The position numbers and the translations under genes were made by a program. A DNA stretch of 59,829 nt from Clostridia bacterium (GTDB lineage Bacteria > Bacillota > Clostridia > Christensenellales > Borkfalkiaceae): positions 1-59,829 of the forward strand of contig JAFQAQ010000009.1 of assembly GCA_017399945.1 (NCBI GenBank). The letters run 5' to 3'. This document shows positions 26,112 through 33,240 of the stretch, piece after piece; position 1 is the first letter of the stretch; every line of letters starts with the position of its first letter. The notes under the pieces are model-generated. The model saw nothing but the letters and a program-made list of their open reading frames with translations, searched no databases and had not been told where the DNA came from.

Positions 26112-26204
26112 AGAAACTAGTTTTATAGTTAAAATCAAAGCAAAAATAAAGTAGTCGCTTTTAAGTGGCTACTTTTTTTGTTTATAGATATTTTATTGCA
26201 AATT
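26112..26204 (+). repeat. Direct repeat copy B (ppdK tail and terminator)
   Basis: Second copy of 25022-25110. It even retains the last three ppdK codons and stop (P-R-N-stop in frame). Its hairpin (AGTAGTC with GGCTACT) is still foldable through a G-U pair. The copy runs into the -35 box of the next promoter. Confidence 0.85.
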
Positions 26205-26224
26205 ATTATACCTTGTGCTATAAT
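26196..26224 (+). promoter_or_regulatory. Promoter of the lipoprotein leader
   Basis: TTGCAA (26196-26201), 17-bp spacer, TATAAT (26219-26224). Expected start of transcription is about 26231. Confidence 0.82.
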
Positions 26225-26230
26225 AAACTC

Positions 26231-26392
26231 GCGACCTAACATAATAAGTGATTGAAAAAAGTATACTTCTAGGGTAGAAGTGTACCCTTTTCGCAAAAAA
26301 ACTTTTTTCAATCATATGTTTTTAGTTAGTGTCGCAACTAAGCGGAAGGAACATTTTTGCTAGGTGTCGTTCCGTTTGGGACGACACTTTTT
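26231..26392 (+). ncRNA. Structured 5' leader ending in a terminator (candidate cis-regulatory RNA)
   Basis: The predicted transcript starts with a closing stem (26231-26240 with 26325-26335, one bulge). Inside it lies a perfect 14-bp helix (26249-26262 with 26301-26314), with either of two small hairpins at its tip (26265-26281 or 26272-26287). A terminator hairpin (26364-26373 with 26378-26387) and T-run end about 7 bp before the RBS. Bases 26350-26354 (GGAAC) could pair with GTTCC of the terminator 5' arm. It matches no riboswitch class I recognise. Confidence 0.6.
26363..26392 (+). terminator. Leader terminator upstream of the lipoprotein
   Basis: 10-bp stem with one G-U pair and a GTTT loop, followed by five T. 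It lies before, not after, the gene. Confidence 0.85.
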
Positions 26393-26412
26393 ATATAGGA
26401 AAGGAGAAAAAA

Positions 26413-29001
26413 ATGAAGAAATTTATCAAACTTTTGTTATGCGTGCTTGTGTTTTCAGCTTCGGCATGCTTTGCTGTGGCTTGTTCTTCTACACCACCAA
26501 ACGACGACCAAGGATTGCAAACGTTTACAGGCGTTGTTTTTGAAGACCTTACCGTTGACTATGACGGTAATGAGCACACTATTATAGTGAATAGCGAACT
26601 TCCCGAAGGAACTAACGTTATTTATACTAATAACGGACCTTTCATTGATGCCGGCGAATACAAGATTAGTGTAAAAATCAGTAAGGAAGGGTACAAAGAT
26701 TTTGTTAAAAACGCTAACCTTAAAATAAATAAAATAAACTTTACGGGTATTGAGTTGAATGGTGTTGACGTTGATTACGACGGAAACGAACATAAGGCAC
26801 AAGCGACGGGTATTCCTTCTTTTGCTACCGTTAGTTACACGAACGAAGGACCTTTTATCGACGCTGGAAGTTATACCACGACGTTGAAAGTAACCAATAA
26901 AAATTATAACGAATTTACCACGAGCGCAACCGTAAAAATCAACAAAGTTCCATTTGAAGGCGTTACTTTTGAAGATAAATCTTTTGAATACGACGGTGAG
27001 TATCACGCGATTACCATTGCTGGAACGTTGCCTAGTACGGCTACGGTTGAATATAGTTGCGACGTTTCCGATATAACGAACAGCGCACGAGACGTTGGAA
27101 CTTACGTTATTACGGCAACCGTTAAAGATAAAAACCACATAGATTTAGTTTTACAAGCACAACTTAAAATCACTGCAAGCGACGAAGAAAGATTTATGGC
27201 GTTCACTAAGGACGGAGTTTTATATTTCCAAAACGCTATGGACGATAACGAATTATACTCTTACGATTCTTCGACGGGTGATTTAGAAAGGGTAAGTGGA
27301 GATAAGGTGTACGATATCGTTCCCTATGGTAACGACGGAGTAGTTTACGTTGGGACCACGGCGTTGATTAGTGGTATTAAAAAGGTTTCTTCTTCTGATA
27401 TTAATCAAAAGCAAACTTTATTTAGTCAAGCAGGTATTAGATACGTTCAAGTAGACGGTAATCTTATATATTACGTTATAAACGGCTTAACTAACGATAA
27501 TTCGGGTATTTACAAAATCGACCTATCTTCGCAAGAGCCCACACCCGTTTGTTTGAGTAAAGGTAAGGCGTATTATTTGCAGTTAGAGGGTAACAATCTT
27601 TATTTTGCAGACGGAACAAATGGTAAAAAACTTTCAAAGATAAGCGTTAACGGAGTTAATCAATCAAGAAATCTTGTAGTTGACGAAAAAATCAACAATT
27701 TAGTTAGTGATAAAGGTGCCTTGTATTATACCGTAAACAAATTGATTGGCGATTATATTGAAAAGTTTGTAGTTTCAACTTCCGCTAGAATAAAACTTAC
27801 CATAGACGCTGGTGCTTCCTTAATCGTGGTAGAAGACCAACTATACTACGTAAACGTTGATAAGTTTACGACAAAGTTGATAGGCAACGGAATATATTCG
27901 GTAAGCACTTGTCCTTTGGTAGATTATAATTTATCGGGTAGTTTGGTTATTGAAAGCGGGGAGTCTGGCGTATGTTCTCTTGAATATTGTGACGGCAACT
28001 TATACTACTACGACGTTGACGGATACAAATTAATGCAATATAACCTAAGTACTGAAAATGCAGTAAATCTTTTAGAAGGTTTTGTTAAACCAGAAGAGCC
28101 AACGCCTATTAGTACGGGTAGTAAGATTCAAGAATATAATGGAAATATTTATTACCTAGATATTTGGGACGGCAAAACGTTGCATTGCTATAATCCTGTA
28201 AGCAAACAAAATTATGCCCTAACTACTGAAAAAGTTGTAGATTTTAATATTATAGGTGACGTGTTATACGTTAACATGGTTTCCTATTATGCGAATAACG
28301 ACGTTTACTATGCAAACTTAAAAACGGGAAGTGCGCTTACTAAGATTAGCACTTATTCGGCATACGAGTTTGTTTCTGACGGCACATACGTTTATTACGT
28401 TGAAGAAAACGCAGTGGGTGCTAAAACGGCAATTCATAAATGTAAGTTAGACGGAACTGACGATACGATTATATTTGATAAAGGAGCAACCAATTTAAGA
28501 TTGGTAAACGGCACGTTATTTTTTATAGAAGGCAATGATTTGCACTCTTTCGTGTTAGAAACTTCTACGGATACGATTGTAAAGGTAGATAATAAAAAAA
28601 TTCATACGACGGCTTTTGATACCGACGGAACTTACTTGTATTATAGGGACATGTTCGGTCTGCTTTACGGAAACAAACAACTTTCTCGTTGTAAGTTGGA
28701 CGGCACTGAAAAGGTGGTTATGGTTGAGGATATCGACCCCGTGACAATCTTGTATAAAGACGGATACGTGTATTATTATTCGGATACTACTTCTACCGCT
28801 AAAAACGGTTTGTTTAGAGTATCGGCGACGGCCTCTAACGCTACAAGCCAAACGATTTTGGCTGAACAAAGTTCGTTATACGCACTTAACTTTGCAGTAG
28901 TTGATAACAAAATATATTTCGTTGATTACAAGAGTCAGCTAGCAGGCAAAGCACACTTATACGAAATGGCTATTGGTGGCGAGCCGAGTTTAGTTAAATA
29001 A
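26413..29001 (+). CDS. Lipoprotein with three MBG-like Ig repeats and a beta-propeller-like domain, 862 aa
   Basis: Exported, lipid-anchored surface protein. The signal peptide ends at a lipobox before Cys (FAVAC, about residue 26). Three tandem repeats of about 72 aa follow, each with a YDG(N/E)-E/Y-H start (about residues 50, 121, 193) and an (F-I)DAG-Y/VGTY motif, resembling MBG-type bacterial Ig domains. From about 265 to the end there are many short blades of the (L/I)YYVN or YY-x-D kind, as in DUF5050 propeller proteins. The start is set by AAAGGAG at 26400-26406; the longer frame from 26329 runs through the leader terminator and is rejected. Probably binds a surface or extracellular ligand; no enzyme motif seen. 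Confidence 0.85.
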   Translation: MKKFIKLLLCVLVFSASACFAVACSSTPPNDDQGLQTFTGVVFEDLTVDYDGNEHTIIVNSELPEGTNVIYTNNGPFIDAGEYKISVKISKEGYKDFVKNANLKINKINFTGIELNGVDVDYDGNEHKAQATGIPSFATVSYTNEGPFIDAGSYTTTLKVTNKNYNEFTTSATVKINKVPFEGVTFEDKSFEYDGEYHAITIAGTLPSTATVEYSCDVSDITNSARDVGTYVITATVKDKNHIDLVLQAQLKITASDEERFMAFTKDGVLYFQNAMDDNELYSYDSSTGDLERVSGDKVYDIVPYGNDGVVYVGTTALISGIKKVSSSDINQKQTLFSQAGIRYVQVDGNLIYYVINGLTNDNSGIYKIDLSSQEPTPVCLSKGKAYYLQLEGNNLYFADGTNGKKLSKISVNGVNQSRNLVVDEKINNLVSDKGALYYTVNKLIGDYIEKFVVSTSARIKLTIDAGASLIVVEDQLYYVNVDKFTTKLIGNGIYSVSTCPLVDYNLSGSLVIESGESGVCSLEYCDGNLYYYDVDGYKLMQYNLSTENAVNLLEGFVKPEEPTPISTGSKIQEYNGNIYYLDIWDGKTLHCYNPVSKQNYALTTEKVVDFNIIGDVLYVNMVSYYANNDVYYANLKTGSALTKISTYSAYEFVSDGTYVYYVEENAVGAKTAIHKCKLDGTDDTIIFDKGATNLRLVNGTLFFIEGNDLHSFVLETSTDTIVKVDNKKIHTTAFDTDGTYLYYRDMFGLLYGNKQLSRCKLDGTEKVVMVEDIDPVTILYKDGYVYYYSDTTSTAKNGLFRVSATASNATSQTILAEQSSLYALNFAVVDNKIYFVDYKSQLAGKAHLYEMAIGGEPSLVK

Positions 29002-29013
29002 TAAAAAGCTTAT

Positions 29014-29050
29014 TAAAAGACGGTTTGGACAAACCGTCTTTTTTTATTTT
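29014..29050 (+). terminator. Terminator after the lipoprotein
   Basis: An AGACGGTTT/AAACCGTCT stem and seven T. Confidence 0.92.
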
Positions 29051-29069
29051 AGGGAAGTTTTGGGGGTGG

Positions 29070-29147
29070 GGATTCATATATTAAAAGTATGTTAAACTTA
29101 GCCAAATTGAGGATTCATATATTAAAAGTATGTTAAACTTAGCCAAA
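29070..29147 (+). repeat. 37-bp tandem duplication spanning the alr start
   Basis: Bases 29070-29106 and 29111-29147 are identical (37 of 37), with a 41-bp period. Each copy carries a TATATT box, six bases, then ATG and the first six alr codons. Confidence 0.95.
29089..29134 (+). other. Short upstream reading frame made by the duplication
   Basis: The first copy's ATG opens a 15-codon frame that begins like Alr (MLNLAK), then runs out of frame and stops at a TAA (29132-29134), overlapping the true alr ATG at 29130. If translated, it would be coupled to alr. Confidence 0.4.
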
Positions 29148-30143
29148 ATCGACTTAAATGCAATAAGAGATAACGCCCTTAAAGTTAAAAAGGGTATTGG
29201 AAACGCCAAGCTTTGCGCTGTGGTCAAGGCAGATGCTTACGGTCACGGCGCACCCGTGGTGGCGAACGCCCTTTATTCTATATGCGACGTGTTTGCAGTT
29301 GCTCTTTTAGAAGAGGGGATAGCTTTACGCCAAAGTGGGATAGATAAGGATATTTTGTTGCTTATTCCACCTTTTTTAAGCGATATTAAAAATGCCGTAA
29401 GGTATTCTATAACTCTTGCGGTGGATAACCCAAAAACCGTTTATCAACTTCAAACCGAGTGTGAAAAGCAAGACAAAACGTGCAAGGTGCATATAAAGTT
29501 TAATTCGGGTATGAATAGACTTGGCACCGACCTTGACGGAGTAAAAAGCATATTGACGGCGATAGACGAGTGCGAAAGGGTTTTCGTGGACGGAATTTTT
29601 TCTCATTTAAAAAGTCCGGAGAACTTAAAATCGGTTGAAAAGCAAAGGGATAAATTTTTGCTTGCAAATAATATTGTTAAGGGGTATAATAATAAAGTAA
29701 TCTCTCATTTGTCGGCAAGTGGTGGGTTTTTGCAAGGGCAGATATTCGATATGGTAAGAATAGGCATTTTACTTTACGGATACCTTCCTTTTGAAACCAA
29801 AAGTTTTTCGGTTACACCTGCAATGCAAGTTTATGCGCCCGTGGTTACGCGTAGAAAAATCAAAAAAGGGCAAAGCGCCTTATACGGCAATCTAACTGCA
29901 AAAAGCCATTTGGACCTATCCATAATAAGATACGGCTATGCCGATGGCTTGCAACGGGCGAAGGTTGATAACCAATTTAATAATCGGTGTATGGACGTTA
30001 CTGCGATAAAGAGTTTGTCTTTAACCAACGGATTTGTGTGCGTTATGGATAGCGCCGAACAAATTGCAAAAAGCCAAAACACCATAAGTTACGAAGTTTT
30101 AACGAAATGCGCAATGCGTGCGCAACGGATATATATAAACTAA
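29130..30143 (+). CDS. alr: Alanine racemase
   Basis: PLP enzyme making D-alanine for peptidoglycan. The PLP-lysine motif VVKADAYGHG (about residues 27-36) and the second catalytic Tyr region RYGYADGLQR are present, with RCMDVTAI near the C-terminus. 337 aa is short; most Alr proteins are about 370-390 aa, and the C-terminal beta domain looks trimmed. It has no clear RBS; a TATATT box six bases before ATG hints at a leaderless or weakly led transcript. It heads a group with a membrane protein, rsmD and coaD. Confidence 0.88.
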   Translation: MLNLAKIDLNAIRDNALKVKKGIGNAKLCAVVKADAYGHGAPVVANALYSICDVFAVALLEEGIALRQSGIDKDILLLIPPFLSDIKNAVRYSITLAVDNPKTVYQLQTECEKQDKTCKVHIKFNSGMNRLGTDLDGVKSILTAIDECERVFVDGIFSHLKSPENLKSVEKQRDKFLLANNIVKGYNNKVISHLSASGGFLQGQIFDMVRIGILLYGYLPFETKSFSVTPAMQVYAPVVTRRKIKKGQSALYGNLTAKSHLDLSIIRYGYADGLQRAKVDNQFNNRCMDVTAIKSLSLTNGFVCVMDSAEQIAKSQNTISYEVLTKCAMRAQRIYIN

Positions 30144-30162
30144 AAAATACCAAAGGAGTTTT

Positions 30163-30765
30163 ATGAAATACCTTATAAAACAGGCAGTAATGCCATTTCT
30201 TAATATGATTTTTTGTATGACCATAGGTCTTGCCGTGTTCACCATCGAAGAAGACCTTATGTGGCTAGAAATCTTGCTTTGTATCGTAAATATGGCGTTT
30301 TTTGGAATTTCTATGAGTGTGGCGTGTTATAAAGACGGGCAAAAGGCTTATAGAGTGCTTGTCGATAACGACGCGATGAGAAGAGTCGTTGCGAGAACGG
30401 GAGAAGATTTGCCAATTAACCGTGCAGAAGAATACAAGGCGTGGAAAGGGTTTGCTTTCGGCGCGTTATCTTGCTTTCCTTCGGTAGTACTTTTAATAAT
30501 ACACTTTATACTCCAAATGTTCGTGCCGGACGCAACCACCGTTTTTGGTATGCTTGCAGGCGTGCTCTCTATTTTGGTGTTCGGCTTATTTTTAATAGAC
30601 GGAAAACTAGTTTCTACCAAAACTAGTTACGCAGGCGCGTTTTTGATAGTGCCTTTCGTTGCGTTAATAACGGGTATTGCGTATATTTTAGGGGCAAAAT
30701 CTATCGAACGTAATCAAAAGCAAATTGAACAAAAACATAAACAAATTCACGGAGAAGATTTGTGA
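30163..30765 (+). CDS. Membrane protein of unknown function, 200 aa
   Basis: Not recognised. About five helices are visible (residues ~10-28, 36-54, 95-120, 124-146, 155-178), with a cytoplasmic loop at about 57-90 that includes an EEYKAWKGF segment, and a charged, Gln/Lys-rich C-terminal tail. AAAGGAG precedes the ATG by 6 bp. It lies 19 bases after alr and overlaps the GTG start of rsmD by 4 bases, so it is co-transcribed with these conserved genes. Confidence 0.8.
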   Translation: MKYLIKQAVMPFLNMIFCMTIGLAVFTIEEDLMWLEILLCIVNMAFFGISMSVACYKDGQKAYRVLVDNDAMRRVVARTGEDLPINRAEEYKAWKGFAFGALSCFPSVVLLIIHFILQMFVPDATTVFGMLAGVLSILVFGLFLIDGKLVSTKTSYAGAFLIVPFVALITGIAYILGAKSIERNQKQIEQKHKQIHGEDL

Positions 30766-31289
30766 GAATAGTAAGCGGTCTATACAAGGGCAGAGTTCTT
30801 TGCGAATTTAAGGGAAAGGACGTTCGTCCTACTTCGGATATGGTAAGGGAAAGTCTTTTTAATATTTTACAAGGTAAAATAGCAGGCAAAACCTTTTTGG
30901 ACCTTTTTTGTGGAACGGGCGCAGTGGGTATAGAAGCCCTTTCTCGTGGAGCAAACAAGGTTACTTTTAACGACCTTAGCAAAGACAGTATTGCGCTTAC
31001 TAAAAAGAATTTAGAAAAAGTCGGGGCGGAAAATTACGCTCTTTCTCTATCCGACGGCGTTGGGTTTTTAAGTTCTACCAGCGAGCAGTTTGACTACGTT
31101 TTTATTGACCCACCCTATTCAAGTGACCTTGGTAAAAAATGTTTGCAAGTAGTTGCAGGGGCGTTAAATCAAGGGGGCGTTGCTATTTATGAAAGTGAAA
31201 AACCTTTCGACCAAGACGTTGACGGCTTGATACTTACCGACCGTAGAAAATACGGCAGAGCGCATTTAACCTTTTTTGTTAAAAAATAA
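30762..31289 (+). CDS. rsmD: 16S rRNA (guanine966-N2)-methyltransferase RsmD
   Basis: AdoMet-dependent N2-methylation of G966 in 16S rRNA. SAM-binding motif I FLDLFCGTGAVGIEALSRGA (about residues 46-65) and the catalytic DPPY motif (about 118-121) are clear, as is the N-terminal RPTSDMVRESLFNIL. 175 aa is usual. Starts at GTG, with GGAG 8 bp upstream, overlapping the membrane protein stop. coaD overlaps its stop by one base, the very common rsmD-coaD pair. Confidence 0.95.
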   Translation: MRIVSGLYKGRVLCEFKGKDVRPTSDMVRESLFNILQGKIAGKTFLDLFCGTGAVGIEALSRGANKVTFNDLSKDSIALTKKNLEKVGAENYALSLSDGVGFLSSTSEQFDYVFIDPPYSSDLGKKCLQVVAGALNQGGVAIYESEKPFDQDVDGLILTDRRKYGRAHLTFFVKK

Positions 31290-31780
31290 TGAAAACTTGT
31301 GTGTTTGCAGGCACTTTCGATCCGTTTACCGTTGGGCATAAGCATATGGTGGACGAGTGCTTAACTAAATTTGATAGAGTAATCGTGGTGATTGGTGATA
31401 ACCCTAAAAAAAGTTCGGTTATGCCATACGAAGATAGAAAACTTGCCGTTGAGTCTTGTTATAAAAGCGACGAGCGAGTGGTCGTCGTTTGCTATCAACA
31501 AATTAAAGATAATTTTTCTAGTTTTTTGCTTGATTTAGGCGCTACCGTTTACGTTCGTGGGATTAGAAACGACGTGGATATGCAGTTCGAAAAGCAAATG
31601 GAACAAAAAAATAAAGAACTTTATCCTTTTATAAAAACCGAGTACCTTTTCGCCGACGATAAACATAAAAATATAAGTTCTACTTTGGTTAGAGAAAACA
31701 TTCTAAAAGGTCAAAGTATAAAAGGTTTAGTTCCCGACGAATGCGTGGATATAGTGCTAAAAAGTTTTGGCAAAAACTAG
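31289..31780 (+). CDS. coaD: Phosphopantetheine adenylyltransferase
   Basis: Penultimate step of coenzyme A synthesis: 4'-phosphopantetheine + ATP to dephospho-CoA. The nucleotidyltransferase motif GTFDPFTVGHKHM (about residues 8-20, T/HxGH-type) and the C-terminal ISSTLVRE motif are present. 163 aa is normal. The ATG shares a base with the rsmD stop. Confidence 0.95.
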   Translation: MKTCVFAGTFDPFTVGHKHMVDECLTKFDRVIVVIGDNPKKSSVMPYEDRKLAVESCYKSDERVVVVCYQQIKDNFSSFLLDLGATVYVRGIRNDVDMQFEKQMEQKNKELYPFIKTEYLFADDKHKNISSTLVRENILKGQSIKGLVPDECVDIVLKSFGKN

Positions 31781-31805
31781 CCTTTATAAAATATAACTTA
31801 ACTTA

Positions 31806-31850
31806 AAAACCTTCGCTTGTATTTATTAAAATATGCAGGCGATTTTTTTG
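31806..31850 (+). terminator. Terminator after coaD
   Basis: An imperfect stem (TCGCTTG...GCAGGCGA) precedes seven T. Confidence 0.7.
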
Positions 31851-31893
31851 TTTAAAAAACGTGGTTATAAGGGCATAAATTATTAAACAGAAC

Positions 31894-31922
31894 TTGAAAA
31901 AACACGGTGAATATGCTAAAAT
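31894..31922 (+). promoter_or_regulatory. rarA promoter, placed for a leaderless transcript
   Basis: TTGAAA (31894-31899), 17-bp spacer, TAAAAT (31917-31922). Only six bases separate the -10 from the ATG. Confidence 0.75.
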
Positions 31923-31928
31923 ATTTTT

Positions 31929-33236
31929 ATGGATTTATTTGATTTAGCGTCTACGGCAAAGAGCAACGCTCCACTTGCCGAAAGAATGCGCGCAAAAACT
32001 CTTTCCGATTTTATCGGGCAAGAGCATATAGTGTCTGAAAGTTCACTTCTTCGCCGTGCAATAAAACTAGATAGGCTGGGCAGTTGTATTTTTTGGGGGC
32101 CACCCGGTTGTGGCAAGACTACGCTCGCCAACGTTATTGCTTGTGGTACGGACGGCAACTTCGTTAAACTAAACGCAGTATCTTCGGGCGTTGCCGACGT
32201 TAAAAGGGTGGTTGAAGAAGCAAAAACCAACCTTAAACTATACGGCAAAAAAACCTATCTTTTACTAGACGAGTGCCATCGTTTTAGCAAAACTCAAAGC
32301 GATAGTTTGTTACCTGCAATTGAAAACGGGGATATTATTTTTATAGGTTCTACTACCGAAAACCCCTTTGCGTCTATGACGCCTGCAATCGTTTCTAGGT
32401 GTAGGGTGTTTGAACTTAAACGCTTGTCGGTAGAAAACGTTAAAGGCGCGTTAGTTCGCGCATTGAACGATAAAACTAACGGGCTAGGAAACTATTCGGT
32501 TAAAGTTGAATCCGACGCGCTAGAACATATTGCAAACGTTGCCGCGGGCGATCTTAGGGTTGCTTATAACGCGCTTGAACTTGCCGTGTTAACCACTAAC
32601 CCACAACCTGACGGAAGCATTTTGGTAACCTTAAAAGACGCCGAGCAGTCAATACAGCAAAAAGCCTTATCTTTCGACGAGCAAATGTATTACGATATGT
32701 TATCGGCGTTTTGCAAGTCCTTGCGTGGAAGCGACGCTAACGCCGCCCTTTATTATATGCAACGATTAGTTAAAGGTGGTTGCGATCCCTTGCTTTTAGC
32801 AAGAAGGGTAATAGCCCACTCGGCAGAAGACGTGGGTATGGCAGACCCCAACGCTTTGGTGGTTGCAACTAGCGCTATGCTTGCTTTTGAAAAAATGGGG
32901 CTTCCAGAGGGATTACTTCCCCTTTCCCAAGCAATAATTTACGTTTGTGAAGCCGAAAAATCTAATTCGGTTGTAATGGCTATGGATAGCGCGGGCGAGG
33001 ACGCGGTTAACGTAAAAGACGACACCGTTCCTCCGTGGGTTAAAAACGCAGTTTACGGTAGCGAGCAAGATAAAACTCTTGCAAAACAATATAAATATCC
33101 ACATAACTACGGTGGGTACGTCGAACAACAATATCTTCCCGACAGTCTTAAAGATAGGGTTTATTATATCCCACAAGACAACGGGTACGAAAAGATAGTT
33201 AAAGAGATAAGAAAAAGAAAAGGAAAGACAAAATAA
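31929..33236 (+). CDS. rarA: Replication-associated recombination ATPase RarA (MgsA)
   Basis: AAA+ clamp-loader-like ATPase acting at stalled forks. Walker A is WGPPGCGKTT (about residues 56-65), Walker B LLLDECHRF (about 113-121), with the C-terminal tetramerisation domain following. The N-terminus has PLAERMRAKTLSDFIGQEH, typical of the family. 435 aa is normal. No RBS is seen and the -10 box is six bases from the ATG, so translation may be leaderless. tex starts 4 bases after its stop. Confidence 0.94.
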   Translation: MDLFDLASTAKSNAPLAERMRAKTLSDFIGQEHIVSESSLLRRAIKLDRLGSCIFWGPPGCGKTTLANVIACGTDGNFVKLNAVSSGVADVKRVVEEAKTNLKLYGKKTYLLLDECHRFSKTQSDSLLPAIENGDIIFIGSTTENPFASMTPAIVSRCRVFELKRLSVENVKGALVRALNDKTNGLGNYSVKVESDALEHIANVAAGDLRVAYNALELAVLTTNPQPDGSILVTLKDAEQSIQQKALSFDEQMYYDMLSAFCKSLRGSDANAALYYMQRLVKGGCDPLLLARRVIAHSAEDVGMADPNALVVATSAMLAFEKMGLPEGLLPLSQAIIYVCEAEKSNSVVMAMDSAGEDAVNVKDDTVPPWVKNAVYGSEQDKTLAKQYKYPHNYGGYVEQQYLPDSLKDRVYYIPQDNGYEKIVKEIRKRKGKTK

Positions 33237-33240
33237 TCGT

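Noticed and set aside
25022-26204. Insertion sequence or transposon
   Set aside because: No transposase, no terminal inverted repeats, and the flanking repeats are far longer than target-site duplications.
26231-26392. T-box leader
   Set aside because: The T-box bulge sequence and specifier-loop elements are absent, and the gene is not a tRNA synthetase or amino acid gene.
29130-30143. alr as a broken gene
   Set aside because: The protein is short, but PLP Lys, catalytic Tyr and the reading frame are intact.
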